A stretch of DNA of 64,000 nucleotides, from NCBI RefSeq assembly GCF_012272815.1, contig NZ_JAAWWL010000001.1, positions 1,675,146 through 1,739,145 on the forward strand, read 5' to 3'. The translations under genes and the position numbers were made by a program. This DNA comes from Croceivirga thetidis. Lineage in GTDB: Bacteria > Bacteroidota > Bacteroidia > Flavobacteriales > Flavobacteriaceae. A model generated the notes under the pieces. The model saw only the letters and a program-made list of their open reading frames with translations. It made no database searches and was not told the origin of the DNA. The number at the start of each line of letters is the position of its first letter. Positions within the stretch are counted from its first letter, which is position 1. Below are positions 1-9,810 of the stretch, piece by piece.

Positions 1-1
1 A

Positions 2-862
2 TTTGCTGGTTGCTATCACGGTCATTCCGATTCGTTTTTGATTCAAGCAGGCAGTGGTGCAGTCACGTTCGGTAGTCCAAATAGCCCAGGAGTAACCCAG
101 GGTACAGCTAAAGATACTTTACTAGCAAATTACAACGATTTGGAAGGTGTTAAGGAACTCGTGGCAGCAAATAAAGGTGAAATTGCTGGTATAATTCTTG
201 AACCGGTAGCCGGAAATATGGGCTGCATTATCCCAACAGATGAGTTTGTTAAAGGCTTAAGACAGATTTGCACCGAAGAAGGTATTTTACTCTTATTTGA
301 TGAGGTAATGACCGGCTTTCGATTGGCAAAAGGGGGCGCACAAGAAGCTTTAGGAATCAATGCAGACATCGTCATGTTCGGTAAAGTTATAGGAGGCGGT
401 CTACCTGTTGGTGCTTTTGCTGCCAAGGCCGAAATTATGGCTCATTTGGCTCCAGAAGGACCGGTTTATCAAGCGGGTACCTTAAGTGGAAACCCGTTGG
501 CAATGAGCGCCGGCTTGGCCATGCTGACCGAAATTGACCAAAATCCACAAGTCTTCGAAAGCCTATCCAAAAAAACGGAATATCTACACAACGGCATTAC
601 AGAGATTTTGAGTGCAAAAGGCATTGCCCATCAAATCAATCGCTTTGGTAGTATGGTATCGGTGCATTTTTGCGAGGACCCCGTGGTTGATTTTGCTTCT
701 TCGGCCAAGGGTAATAATGAAAGCTTTAAAAAATACTTTCACGGTATGTTGGACCAAGGTGTCTATCTGCCGCCATCCGCCTTTGAAAGCTACTTCTTAA
801 ATGATGCGATTAGTTATGCTGATTTGGATAGAACGATCAATGCCGTAAGTACTATTTTCTAG
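2..862 (+). CDS. hemL: Glutamate-1-semialdehyde 2,1-aminomutase, C-terminal two thirds (5' end outside window)
   Basis: This PLP enzyme converts glutamate-1-semialdehyde to 5-aminolevulinate in the C5 route to tetrapyrroles, in the cytoplasm. The frame is open from base 2, so the gene starts upstream of the window and 286 residues are visible. The usual length is about 430. Visible marks are the YHGHSD segment at the very start, AGSG, the [11 protein letters not shown] segment carrying the PLP-binding Asp, and [13 protein letters not shown] with the Schiff-base lysine. The internal TTG at base 38 is not a start. The gene converges on the dehalogenase gene with 20 bases between the stops. Confidence is high because the motif order matches HemL rather than other class III aminotransferases. 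Confidence 0.95.
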   Translation, partial: FAGCYHGHSDSFLIQAGSGAVTFGSPNSPGVTQGTAKDTLLANYNDLEGVKELVAANKGEIAGIILEPVAGNMGCIIPTDEFVKGLRQICTEEGILLLFDEVMTGFRLAKGGAQEALGINADIVMFGKVIGGGLPVGAFAAKAEIMAHLAPEGPVYQAGTLSGNPLAMSAGLAMLTEIDQNPQVFESLSKKTEYLHNGITEILSAKGIAHQINRFGSMVSVHFCEDPVVDFASSAKGNNESFKKYFHGMLDQGVYLPPSAFESYFLNDAISYADLDRTINAVSTIF

Positions 863-882
863 GATACTCCTTACATTGAACT

Positions 883-1776
883 CTATTTATTTTTAAGATA
901 AAATTCAATAATCAGTTCAGCTAATTCCTCGCCTTTTTCTTCTTGTATAAAATGTCCAGCATTTAGCATTTTATGGTCTTGCCCGTGAGTACCAGGGACT
1001 AGTTTTTGAAAGATTTTCTCGGCACCTAGCATAATCGTATCCTCATCGCCAAAAATGGTTAGAAAAGGTTTGTTCCAAGTTTTAAGTATTCCCCATGCGG
1101 CACCATTTTTCTGCGCTTCTGGGTCATCAGCATCTACTGGAACCAAAGTAGGAAACATTCGTGCGCCAGCTTTGTATTCTTCAGAAGGGAAGGGTGCATT
1201 ATAGGCTTCTAACACGCTTTCTGAGAGGGAAGTAATTGTGCCCATATCTATAACCTTTCCAATATCGAATCCAAGTGAAAACTGGGAATATTCCCGCCAT
1301 CTCATAAAACTTTCGGGCATAGGCACAATTCCTGTTGGCAAACCGGTATTGGAGGCGACCACCATCGAAAATCGATTTTCCATTTGGGTGATTAGTCGAA
1401 GCCCCAGCAAACCACCCCAATCCTGACAAAAAAGTAGGATGTCTTTTAGGTCTAGCTTTTCAATGAAGGCAGTTAACCAGTCTAAATGTCGTTGATAGCT
1501 ATATTCTTTCTTTTCTATCAATTTATCCGACCTTCCAAAACCGATTAAATCAGGCGCAATGGTTCGAAATTTGCCAGAAAGTTTTGGAATCATTTTTCGG
1601 TAAAGGTAAGACCAACTGGGCTCTCCATGAAGTAATAGCACAACTGGCCCGTCAGCCGGACCTTCCTCTACGTAGTGCATTTGTATGCCCGATTCAACTT
1701 CTAAATAATTAGGTTTGAAAGCATAACCTTCCAAGTTGTTGAATCTTTCTTCTGGTGTCTGTATAATTTTCTTCAT
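883..1776 (-). CDS. Haloalkane dehalogenase-like alpha/beta hydrolase
   Basis: The 297-residue cytoplasmic alpha/beta hydrolase has the layout of haloalkane dehalogenase subfamily I (DhlA/DhmA type). These enzymes hydrolyse carbon-halogen bonds to an alcohol plus halide. Visible features are the oxyanion segment HGEPSW (residues 50-55), nucleophile Asp119 followed by halide-binding Trp120 (CQDWGG), a cap Trp at 160, the APFP cap motif (194-197), acid Asp246 and base His275 (AGHFIQEE). The full Asp-Trp-Asp-His set is present, so activity is plausible. An epoxide hydrolase is less likely because of the DWGG and APFP context. It lies 10 bases downstream of the DUF985 gene on the same strand, so the two are probably co-transcribed. 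Confidence 0.85.
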   Translation of the reverse strand: MKKIIQTPEERFNNLEGYAFKPNYLEVESGIQMHYVEEGPADGPVVLLLHGEPSWSYLYRKMIPKLSGKFRTIAPDLIGFGRSDKLIEKKEYSYQRHLDWLTAFIEKLDLKDILLFCQDWGGLLGLRLITQMENRFSMVVASNTGLPTGIVPMPESFMRWREYSQFSLGFDIGKVIDMGTITSLSESVLEAYNAPFPSEEYKAGARMFPTLVPVDADDPEAQKNGAAWGILKTWNKPFLTIFGDEDTIMLGAEKIFQKLVPGTHGQDHKMLNAGHFIQEEKGEELAELIIEFYLKNK

Positions 1777-1786
1777 CGTTGAAAAA

Positions 1787-2293
1787 TTAAGCGTGCGTAA
1801 GGCGTTGAATAATATTTTTATGCGCAGGAAATAGATTGGTTAGTTCTAATGAGGTCTTCAGTTCAAAATCCTCGTAACTAAATCCCGGAGCAACCGTGCA
1901 ACCAACTAGGGCATAGGCATTTTCATCTTTGACTTCAGCCGCAAACCAATTACCACCCTTAACGACGTATTGTGGAATTTCATCCTTCAATAGTGCATTG
2001 CCAATACGTTGATTGGAATAGTTTCCACTTTCAGAAATAACGTGCAAGGTTATTGTTTTACCAGTGTAAAAATGCCAAATCTCGTCCTGTTTGATTCGAT
2101 GAAAAGCAGAGAATTTTTCTGAGGTTAAAAGAAAGTATATGCACGTGGAACAGTTTCTACCACCCCTATATTGTTCACCTAGAACTGAGTTAGGAATTTC
2201 ACTGGAACTTCTATAAGTCTCTCTAAAATAACCTCCTTCAGGATGTGGTTTTAGGTTTAATTTTCTAATAAGCTCTTTAGCAGTACTGTTCAT
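1787..2293 (-). CDS. Cupin family protein (DUF985 / cupin_5)
   Basis: The 168-residue protein is a single-domain cupin of the DUF985 type. The characteristic N-terminal segment LKPHPEGGYFRETYRS is followed by STCIYFLL, FSAFHRIKQDEIWHFYTG and a late GCTVAPGFSYEDFEL segment. This is the usual motif order of the family. The family folds as a small beta barrel, and some members bind sugar or nucleotide-like ligands. The enzymatic role here is unknown. There is no signal peptide, so it is cytoplasmic. It is first of a two-gene minus-strand unit with the haloalkane dehalogenase, 10 bases apart. That pairing hints at a shared small-molecule substrate but proves nothing. Confidence 0.85.
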   Translation of the reverse strand: MNSTAKELIRKLNLKPHPEGGYFRETYRSSSEIPNSVLGEQYRGGRNCSTCIYFLLTSEKFSAFHRIKQDEIWHFYTGKTITLHVISESGNYSNQRIGNALLKDEIPQYVVKGGNWFAAEVKDENAYALVGCTVAPGFSYEDFELKTSLELTNLFPAHKNIIQRLTHA

Positions 2294-2433
2294 CTGACCT
2301 ATGCCATTGTGGAATTTAAGACGGGAACTTAAATCTATATTATACTTAAAGATTTAAAAATTTTATAAAATGGAGACAACCTTTATAAAATTTACCATCT
2401 TTGTTTAAACAAATAAACAATTAATTAGACAAA

Positions 2434-2655
2434 ATGGATTTATTGGTAAGAGCTGAGGAATATGAAAACAGGACTATGAGCCATATGTCAACCAGCGATC
2501 GCGTAAAAGCCTCTCGAGAAGGAAAGGAATTGGTTCTAGCCCTGAACGAAATTTTCAAGAAAACAAAAGATTCTAAAATCATGGATGCCATGAAGAGAAT
2601 AACGGCAAAAAAAAGAAAAATTGAAAAACGTATAACTGGGGTTCCCCGGGTGTAA
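2434..2655 (+). CDS. Small basic protein, unknown function
   Basis: The 73-residue protein is highly charged, with a Lys/Arg-rich C-terminal half (residues 50-67) and a predicted helical middle. It has no signal peptide or membrane segment. I do not recognise a family. It is likely real: it starts with ATG after an A-rich leader and stands alone in the plus orientation. A sequence close to the Bacteroidota -7 element (CATCTTTG at 2396-2403, one mismatch to TAnnTTTG) sits 30 bases upstream. The basic helical character would fit binding to nucleic acid or the ribosome, but this is a guess. The downstream 280 bases hold a possible RNA fold. Confidence 0.6.
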   Translation: MDLLVRAEEYENRTMSHMSTSDRVKASREGKELVLALNEIFKKTKDSKIMDAMKRITAKKRKIEKRITGVPRV

Positions 2656-2937
2656 GCAAAGGGTGCTGTTAATTGGGTTGTTTGGGAATGAATTGCTATG
2701 TCGAATGTTTTGTGGTCATTTAGACCTTTAGGTTTGAGCCCGCACAGCACCTTTATGATTTTTTGAAGTACTTTTTTCGAATGGCATATCAAAGCTCCCC
2801 TTATTAAAAAAGAAAGGAGCCAAAATACCGTATAACTTTAAAGCACTTAACGCAAATTCTTCAAGTCTTTCGGTAAATGACTCCTTCTAAATAAAGGATT
2901 AGTTGAAATTACTTCACTTTATTAATCTTGAATATCC
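2656..2937. other. Non-coding stretch with a long-range inverted repeat
   Basis: No convincing gene lies here. Bases 2658-2669 (AAAGGGTGCTGT) pair with 2744-2754 (ACAGCACCTTT) with one bulge. The arms enclose about 75 bases, and a T6 run lies at 2759-2764. A plus-strand transcript from the upstream small gene could fold into a closed stem with a terminal U run. A weaker pairing (GCTCC at 2794-2798 with GGAGC at 2816-2820) could terminate the minus-strand TonB receptor gene. The evidence is the pairing alone. Confidence 0.3.
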
Positions 2938-5844
2938 TTAAAAATCAAATCGAATCTTACCAACTACTCTTCTACCAATAAGCGGCATGTTCTGGTAGTA
3001 TCTGTATTCATAATCCAATAAGTTGGTCGCCGTAACGTCAATTTGAATACCATTTTTGAACTTGTACCCTAAACCAGCATCAACAAGGTTTCTAGCACCA
3101 GTGGGGCCTGAAAACTGACCTGCAATCGGATTAAAAGATTCATCGTGTTGGTAAGCTACATTTGCTCTCCATCCCAAAGCAGGGGTGTAGTTCGCTCCAA
3201 ATCTGAATTTGTTCTTTGGAATGTTCAAACTGGTTGCGAATTCCGCACCACTATCGTCACCTTTAAGTGTCTGCATGAAATCGGTTTCACTCACACCGGA
3301 ATAGTTACCAAATATTGATAGGTTGTTGTTTACAAAATATTCCAACCCAATATCCCATCCTGAGTAAGATCTTTCATTAAAAGTTCTATAACCAGCTGCT
3401 AAGTGTGTAATGCCATTATTTGGTACTTGCTCTGTCTGAATGGTAGCGTGGAAGGGAAGTGCTTGCAATACTTGCGTTAAAGTCGCACCACCGAACGCAT
3501 CAGATGGGGTGTTCAAAACCTGGTCACCTCCAGCTGTATAAGCTCCGTTGATGGTAGGGGCAAATTGAGCTGCAATTGCGTTAGCAGTTGCTTCGTCCAA
3601 TCCTGTACCGACTAGCGCCTGTACGAACGCCGGTGTAAATAAGGCTTCCGCATTGTTACCCAAATCACCAGAAAGTCCTTCGATACCTGTCAAAGCAAAG
3701 GCAGGGGAGATTGCAGTGAATTGTGAATTGCCGTCTTCTTTAATATGATAGAAATCGACCGAAACCGAAAGTTTATCTCCTAAAAGGCCTTTATAACCAA
3801 TCTCGTAGTTATCACTGATAGCGATTTGAGATATAGGTGCATTTCTTGCTTCAATTGGAGTACCATCAAAAATGTTGAATCCTGGTGAAAGTGCACCACC
3901 AAATCCAATGGTGGTCAAATCAATGGAACCTAAAGCTGCCTGTACCGCAGGTGCCAAAGGAGCTGTAGCTGGATCTGCGTTTACACCCGCAAGTATCTGA
4001 CCGATAATGAAATCATTAACCGTGACACCAGGTGCTACTTCTTGACCGATAACAGCTGCCAAAGGAAGACCCGCACCATCAATTCCTTGTGGTAAGCTTG
4101 GTATTAAGCTTGTGAACCAATCAATAGTGGCATCGTTGGCAAAAACTTGTTCTGTTTTATTTCCGTACAACCAAACATCAAAAGATCCAGGTACCACTCC
4201 TGCGAGTGGGAAATCAATGTTCAACTGAAGATTGGAAACAGTAGAAGTGGTTCTATTGTAAGAAGCACGGAATGTATGCTTCGGTGAAGCTTTATAAACT
4301 AATGCTGCTCTTGGAGACCATCCGCCATCATCAATAAAGTTGAACTGGTCGTATCGTCCTGCTGCAACAAAATCTAGTTTTTCAGATAGGATAAATTTAC
4401 CTTGGAGATAAGTACCCAAGACACTAAAATTATCATCATCCTCATTTCTACCATAGGTCAGTCCGCCAGTATCTTGACCGGCATAACGATAATCTACACC
4501 AGCGGTCCAATTGGCGTTAAGAAAACCAGGCGTGTCAAAATTATATTGGGCCTGACCTTCAACTTGTTGACGTGCAATATTGGTTCGATTACCTGTTTGG
4601 TACAAAAAGGTTGGGTTGTCATCCGACCCACCATTGTTATCAACGTAAAAGGCTTGAAGAAACAATCCTCCAATTTGTGCTCTAGCCTGACCCCAAAATT
4701 CCGTTGCCTGAGCTAAACCTTCCCCTTGTTCATTGTAGAATACGGAACTACCAGCATTTACACCAGCAGCAAAGTTCAATGTGGTATTATCACTTGGTCT
4801 GAATTCCAAAGCACCATTAAATGCCATGTTCCACCAGCTATCTGCCATGGGGTTGCCGTCACCATCTTCGTCTAGATTATCAATAAGCACCGTACCAGGT
4901 GAAAATTGGTCAACAAAACCTTCAGGGGTTATGTCTGGCCTGGTAACCGTGTTTTGAAATAATGCGATTTGTGCAGCATCATCGGCATTGTTTGGATCCA
5001 AAGTAAATTCGTCACCTCTTCTATACTGACCTGCTACTTTCCAACCAAATTTATCGTTTACTTTGGTGCCATGTCTAAAACCGGCCCCAAACGTGCTTAA
5101 CTCACCACCTATTAACTCTATGGATGTGCCGGGTCTATCGATAGGGCTTTTGGTGATAAAGTGAATTACACCTTGTGTCACACCTGGACCATATAAGGCG
5201 GAACCTGCACCACGCACGACCTCAATACGTTCAATATCTAGTTGATTGAGACCCGCTTGGTCAGTTTGAAAAGCCCCAACACCTGGAGCTACAAGACTTC
5301 TGTAATCTAAAATCGGAAAGACCGATGTTCCAAATAGTCCTGATCCTCCACGGGCAGAAATATTAATTCTGTTTGCCGATTGTTGTTGAATTTGAATCCC
5401 CGGAACGTTGATTAGGTTACGGGCCACGTCTGTTGCGTTCGGAGTTGCGTCCAATTTACGTGTTGTCAAAACCGAAACAGAGGCAGGGGCTTCCTGAACT
5501 TTTTCCTGTCTTCTCGATGCAGATACAATAACCTCTTCTCCTCGAAACGCTTGTTCAATTAAAGCCAGGTTCACAACTTCGTCAGCCGAATTTACGGTCA
5601 CAATTTGACTTGCATAACCCGTATAACTTATTTCGATTTGATAAGGTGGCTGGGCATCGGAAGTTAATTCATAGTTGCCATCAAAATCTGTGGCTGTTCC
5701 TGTTATCGTACCAACTATGATTACGTTGGCCCCAGGTAATGGTGCGCCAGTAAGATCGTCAACAATCTTACCGGAAACCTTGCTTTGTGCCATCACAGTG
5801 GACCCAACAAGAAATAATGATGCAATAAAGAGTAATTTTTTCAT
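2938..5844 (-). CDS. TonB-dependent outer-membrane receptor (orphan, no SusD partner)
   Basis: The 968-residue protein takes up an unknown ligand across the outer membrane using TonB energy. It has a signal peptide (MKKLLFIASLFLVGSTVMAQ), a carboxypeptidase-regulatory-like domain at about residues 22-100, a plug domain at about 115-235 (VSASRRQEKVQEAPASVSVL, then VRGAGSALYGPG), and a long beta barrel ending in RFDF. The ATG at 5844 was chosen because it directly precedes the signal peptide. A TTG eight codons earlier only adds an unlikely leader. The barrel has long Ala/Gly/Pro-rich inserts (about residues 560-660 and 730-790) rather than the tight loops of siderophore receptors. No SusD-like or sigma-factor gene is adjacent, so the substrate cannot be inferred. 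Confidence 0.9.
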   Translation of the reverse strand: MKKLLFIASLFLVGSTVMAQSKVSGKIVDDLTGAPLPGANVIIVGTITGTATDFDGNYELTSDAQPPYQIEISYTGYASQIVTVNSADEVVNLALIEQAFRGEEVIVSASRRQEKVQEAPASVSVLTTRKLDATPNATDVARNLINVPGIQIQQQSANRINISARGGSGLFGTSVFPILDYRSLVAPGVGAFQTDQAGLNQLDIERIEVVRGAGSALYGPGVTQGVIHFITKSPIDRPGTSIELIGGELSTFGAGFRHGTKVNDKFGWKVAGQYRRGDEFTLDPNNADDAAQIALFQNTVTRPDITPEGFVDQFSPGTVLIDNLDEDGDGNPMADSWWNMAFNGALEFRPSDNTTLNFAAGVNAGSSVFYNEQGEGLAQATEFWGQARAQIGGLFLQAFYVDNNGGSDDNPTFLYQTGNRTNIARQQVEGQAQYNFDTPGFLNANWTAGVDYRYAGQDTGGLTYGRNEDDDNFSVLGTYLQGKFILSEKLDFVAAGRYDQFNFIDDGGWSPRAALVYKASPKHTFRASYNRTTSTVSNLQLNIDFPLAGVVPGSFDVWLYGNKTEQVFANDATIDWFTSLIPSLPQGIDGAGLPLAAVIGQEVAPGVTVNDFIIGQILAGVNADPATAPLAPAVQAALGSIDLTTIGFGGALSPGFNIFDGTPIEARNAPISQIAISDNYEIGYKGLLGDKLSVSVDFYHIKEDGNSQFTAISPAFALTGIEGLSGDLGNNAEALFTPAFVQALVGTGLDEATANAIAAQFAPTINGAYTAGGDQVLNTPSDAFGGATLTQVLQALPFHATIQTEQVPNNGITHLAAGYRTFNERSYSGWDIGLEYFVNNNLSIFGNYSGVSETDFMQTLKGDDSGAEFATSLNIPKNKFRFGANYTPALGWRANVAYQHDESFNPIAGQFSGPTGARNLVDAGLGYKFKNGIQIDVTATNLLDYEYRYYQNMPLIGRRVVGKIRFDF

Positions 5845-6202
5845 TTGCGTTAAGTTAGTTTTAGACAATTAAATTCCCGTTCTACTTTGCTCATCCTATT
5901 GTGTGGTCTTAGATGTTAAAAGGAGCAACAATATTCGATAAATGAAGAGGGGGAATGATAATTGTAATTATTAAATACCTAAATTTTTATTATTTAAATT
6001 CCGACTAACATAATAAAAATTATTGAATATTAACAAAATGTTAAAAAAATATCCAAAAAATTTAGAAAGATAAAAAATTAAACAAGGGACTTTTCTTTGT
6101 AGAAATCAGTGCGATTTGAAGCTGTTGTTCCCAAGTTCTATTCTTCTTACTGATTTATTTTTTGTGAGTAAACTTTTAAGGATAAACGAAATAATCTCAC
6201 AC
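5845..6202. other. AT-rich intergenic region upstream of the orphan TonB receptor
   Basis: This 358-base stretch separates two minus-strand receptor genes. It is strongly AT-rich, especially 5960-6090, and contains no supported reading frame. I found no exact TAnnTTTG element on the minus strand and no clear terminator hairpin for the upstream receptor gene. It presumably holds the promoter of the 968-residue receptor, but no specific site can be named. Confidence 0.4.
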
Positions 6203-8848
6203 TTAAAAATTTAATCGAAAAACAAAGTTTGGCGTTAGCCCTAGTGAAAGTTGTTCCAGTTGTTCAATTTCAGGAAGTCCTGTTATCGGGTTTTCATCCT
6301 CACGATAGAAAACCGATAAAGGCACTTGTCGGGCATAGATATTTTGAAATGAAACTCCAACTTCGCCCTTTAATGCATTATTTTTTGCGATTTTGAAGCC
6401 GTATAGTGCAGAAGCATCCAATCTGTGATAATCAGGAAGACGTCGACTGTTTATAGCCCCAAATACCAGGTCGCCTGTAGTGGGATTAAAACTTTGAACC
6501 GGCGTGAATGGGGCACCTGTTCTATAGTTCCATCCCAATGAAAATTTCCATTTCGCAGTTTCGTAAGTATTTGATAATGTCAGATTATGGGTAATGTCAT
6601 TATTACCTGAGAATTTTGTAGTTGACAATTCAGCAAAATTATAGTCGACGGTGTTGTAGGTATATCCTATCCAGATTCTATAGTTGCCCAATTGTTTTTT
6701 AAGAAGAAAATCCATACCGAAAATGTCGCTGGTACCTTGGGAATATTCTTCAGAGGCATTCGTGAAACCGTTGGTAAAAGAGGTAAGGCCGTCAATATTT
6801 TTAATATATGCATCTAAATCTATTGTCCACCCATTAAAATCTAATAATGCTCCTGCGGAGTATTGATTGCTTTCCAATAGCGGTATTAAATCTTGATCCG
6901 TTAAAGTCCAGGTACCACTTTGTAATCGCAGTCTTGTGTCGTCAAATTCAATTAATTGACTTAGTGTCTGATATCTTCTTTCGGCAGTGACTTTCAATCT
7001 AAGAATTCTATTTACTGGATATTCGAGGTTTAGTCTTGGTTCTAGATACCAATTGTTCAAAAGTGAAAATTTCGAAGCACGAATGCCCAAACTTAGTAAC
7101 CCCCTATTTTTAGGTCTAAAACTATAGGTACCATAAATTGCATTGGTGGTATTTACCCGATTTGAAATCTCATTGAAGTCACGTTCATCAGCAGATTCTT
7201 CCCCGTCTTCATCACTGTCTTCTGGGTCGATATCTTCAGTGCCCGCTTCATCTCTAAATAGCTGGTAGAAGACTTCGTTTTTAGAAATTTGATAACCCAA
7301 CTTCAAAGCGTGTTTTACGCTGAAATCATATTCAATAGCGGTCTGAATTCCGTAGTCTTTGACACTGTTGCGACGAACACTTTCTTCTTGGGCCGTTTGT
7401 TCTTCAAGAAAGACATTTCTGTAGTTGCTATTATAGTTGGAATAGTACCCTTCGAGAGAATGATGCCATCTGTTTGCCTTTACACCTGACCAATTAAAAC
7501 TTAGACCCTCATTTTCCGAAACAAGGGCATCTTGGGAAATGTTTTCATCGTCCAACAATCGAAAAAAGAGATCATTTCTGGTGAGTAAACCTGTAACAGA
7601 TAAGCTATCTTTTTCAGACGGCTTGATGAGTAACTTGATATTGGTGTCATAAAAAAAGAAAGTTTCCTCCCCCTCAAGCAGGGTCTCCTCATCTTCTTCA
7701 CCTTCAATTTGACCCAAAGGCCCTGTATCCACTATAGTGTTTTGAAACACTTTTTCGGAAATGGCGTCGAAGGTGGGTGTTCCATTGCCAAGAAGGTCAA
7801 CATAGGAGCGCCGTCCTGAAAGCACAAGGCCGACTTTATCTCCCAAACGGATTTTAGAATAAACATCGGCTTGGGTACCATTAAAACCTAGTCCGAAGTT
7901 GGTCCTTTCTGGAATTTGTGTTTCCCCCGCAATATCTATAATCCCTGAAATTCGATCACCATATTCTGCGCTAGCACCACTTTTAAAAATCGTTGCCCCA
8001 GTGGTAGTGTATGGATTGAAAATAGAGAGCATTCCAAAAAAGTGCCCCGTATTGTACATTTTAATACCATCATAGAGAATTAGATTTTGATCAGCCGATC
8101 CCCCACGAATCTGAATGTCAGAGACCGTTTCATTAATACTGGTAATACCTGGAGCCCATTGAACAGATTGAAAAATATCGGGTTCAACCAGGCCTGGTAA
8201 AATTCCCAATTCTTCTGAATTTAAACCAATTGATCCGTCTTTGTTTTTGTCAATGCCAGTTATGAGGTACGATTTCACGATGACCTCTTGCAAGGTTTCC
8301 ACCTTTGGGAAAAGGTAGAAGTTTTTGCAAGTTGACAATTCAAAATCTTCAGTTTCTAGAATTTTACTGGCATACCCTATATACTGCAATAATAGTCCTT
8401 TATCCAGATTGACATCCTCAAGGGAGAAATACCCATTTTCATCTGTGGTAAAGCCGGTTAGGGTGCCTTTTATCAATAAAGTGGCGTAGGCTAAGGGTGT
8501 TTTTGAAATACCGTCAAATAGGTAACCACAAACTGAAATATTGCTTTTAACTGACGTAATGATTACTTGATTCGCGCCTATTCTTTCAAAGTTTAGGTTG
8601 GCAGTTTTAGCCAGTATGTTTAGCAGGGCAGCAACATCACTGGTTTCCATTTTCAAGGAAATTGAACGATCTCTGACCAGCTCATCTGAGTATGAAAACA
8701 AAAGACCGGTTTGAGGTTCTAAATCTTCTAGAACCTGCTTTAAAGGAACGTTTTTGTAATCGACCTTAATAACTGATTGGGAATGTAGTACAAATCCTTG
8801 CACCAATAAAAATACGAATAGGAAAAACCTCAGTTTTTTAACGTGCAT
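6203..8848 (-). CDS. FecA-type TonB-dependent receptor with STN signalling domain
   Basis: The 881-residue receptor is the effector gene of an ECF sigma/FecR/receptor cassette. After a signal peptide it has an STN (secretin/TonB short N-terminal) domain at about residues 26-100, the part that contacts FecR in the periplasm. A carboxypeptidase-regulatory-like domain follows (about 105-190), then a plug around 200-310 (IQIRGGSADQNLILYDG) and a beta barrel ending in VFRLNF. Its ATG overlaps the end of the fecR-like gene by 11 bases, which suggests translational coupling. Ligand-loaded receptor would signal through FecR to the sigma factor. The ligand is unknown, and no SusD gene follows. An acidic loop rich in Asp/Glu (about residues 530-550) is unusual and could face the outside. 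Confidence 0.9.
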   Translation of the reverse strand: MHVKKLRFFLFVFLLVQGFVLHSQSVIKVDYKNVPLKQVLEDLEPQTGLLFSYSDELVRDRSISLKMETSDVAALLNILAKTANLNFERIGANQVIITSVKSNISVCGYLFDGISKTPLAYATLLIKGTLTGFTTDENGYFSLEDVNLDKGLLLQYIGYASKILETEDFELSTCKNFYLFPKVETLQEVIVKSYLITGIDKNKDGSIGLNSEELGILPGLVEPDIFQSVQWAPGITSINETVSDIQIRGGSADQNLILYDGIKMYNTGHFFGMLSIFNPYTTTGATIFKSGASAEYGDRISGIIDIAGETQIPERTNFGLGFNGTQADVYSKIRLGDKVGLVLSGRRSYVDLLGNGTPTFDAISEKVFQNTIVDTGPLGQIEGEEDEETLLEGEETFFFYDTNIKLLIKPSEKDSLSVTGLLTRNDLFFRLLDDENISQDALVSENEGLSFNWSGVKANRWHHSLEGYYSNYNSNYRNVFLEEQTAQEESVRRNSVKDYGIQTAIEYDFSVKHALKLGYQISKNEVFYQLFRDEAGTEDIDPEDSDEDGEESADERDFNEISNRVNTTNAIYGTYSFRPKNRGLLSLGIRASKFSLLNNWYLEPRLNLEYPVNRILRLKVTAERRYQTLSQLIEFDDTRLRLQSGTWTLTDQDLIPLLESNQYSAGALLDFNGWTIDLDAYIKNIDGLTSFTNGFTNASEEYSQGTSDIFGMDFLLKKQLGNYRIWIGYTYNTVDYNFAELSTTKFSGNNDITHNLTLSNTYETAKWKFSLGWNYRTGAPFTPVQSFNPTTGDLVFGAINSRRLPDYHRLDASALYGFKIAKNNALKGEVGVSFQNIYARQVPLSVFYREDENPITGLPEIEQLEQLSLGLTPNFVFRLNF

Positions 8849-9752
8849 TCAGGATAACCGTTTTTTGGTCTTCAGTTAGCGTATAATTAATTCCCATGGG
8901 AACAAAAACCGACTTTAAGGCCAATTCTAAGTCATTGTGAACAAAAGTTCCCGTAAAATGCCCTTGTGCCATATCAGGTTCAAAATCGAATTCGATGCCG
9001 TAATGGGCCTTCAATGCTTCCATCACCAAAAGTAATTCAGTATTCGAGAAACTGCTTCGGCCTTCATTCAACCATGAAGGTTGCTCGTCATTATGTTTTG
9101 ATTTGACAAGAATTTTGCCTTGAATTTTAACAACGTCTCCACGTTTCAAATAAGTTTCCTGATCTTCATTCTGGTTTGAGTATAGTATGCGACCTTCGTA
9201 GCAATGAAGTTCAAAAAAGTTACTTCTAGCGTTGACGTTAAAAGTTGTTCCTAAAACACTAATAGTGCCAGATTTAGTTTCAACTTTAAAATTGTCCCCT
9301 TTGGTTACATGAAAAAGAGCTTCTCCGTCAAGTAATATCTTTTTATTAAAAGACCATAGAATTGGATTATAACTTATAGAAGTTTTGGCGTTGAGGTAGA
9401 CTTCCGTTTTATCAGGTAAAATAAAGACTGATTTTTCGCCTGTTGGAGATGTGAAATCGATTTGATAAAAGAAAAGTCCAAATAATAATACAAGTGATGC
9501 AGCAATCCCGGCAGCGTAGTAAAGAGGTTTTAGTCGAATGACCTTGGTAGGTTTTTGATTTTCAATTCCTTTCCAAATTTTGTTTCGGAGCAATTCCTTT
9601 TCATAGGCCGGTTTTTGAAATGCCTTAAGTCCTTGAGCCAATTTTTGGTATTCTTCATATTCGGTAGATGCCTCAAATTCGGCACGTTCCGATTCAGTTA
9701 GCTTCCCAGAAAGCCAACGTGCCATTATGGTATCATCTTTTTCTTCGAACAT
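8838..9752 (-). CDS. FecR-family anti-sigma factor
   Basis: The 304-residue inner-membrane protein passes a signal from the TonB receptor to the ECF sigma factor. It has a short cytoplasmic N-terminal anti-sigma region (ARWLSGKLTESERAEFE), one transmembrane helix at about residues 73-92, a periplasmic FecR domain at about 100-200 (GTTFNVNA motif), and a C-terminal STN/DUF4974-like segment (about 220-304). The ATG at 9752 was chosen because it begins the usual N-terminal region. An earlier possible start adds eleven residues with no match to the family. The gene follows the sigma gene by 58 bases and overlaps the receptor gene. The gap to the sigma gene contains a G-rich element, listed separately. 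Confidence 0.9.
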   Translation of the reverse strand: MFEEKDDTIMARWLSGKLTESERAEFEASTEYEEYQKLAQGLKAFQKPAYEKELLRNKIWKGIENQKPTKVIRLKPLYYAAGIAASLVLLFGLFFYQIDFTSPTGEKSVFILPDKTEVYLNAKTSISYNPILWSFNKKILLDGEALFHVTKGDNFKVETKSGTISVLGTTFNVNARSNFFELHCYEGRILYSNQNEDQETYLKRGDVVKIQGKILVKSKHNDEQPSWLNEGRSSFSNTELLLVMEALKAHYGIEFDFEPDMAQGHFTGTFVHNDLELALKSVFVPMGINYTLTEDQKTVILNAR

Positions 9753-9789
9753 AAAGTTGCTACATATATCAAGGGAACAGGTCAATTGT

Positions 9790-9808
9790 ATTTCACCCTA
9801 CCCCCTAA
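9790..9808 (-). promoter_or_regulatory. G-rich element between ECF sigma and fecR genes
   Basis: Read on the minus strand the element is TTAGGGGGTAGGGTGAAAT. It starts three bases after the sigma-factor stop and ends about 37 bases before the fecR ATG. A near copy (TTAAGGGGGTGGGGTGAATT) lies on the plus strand at 10340-10359, in front of the divergent transglutaminase operon. The shared core is GGGGGTRGGGTGAA. The function is not known to me. It could be a sigma-dependent promoter part or an RNA-level element. Confidence 0.5.
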
Positions 9809-9810
9809 GT

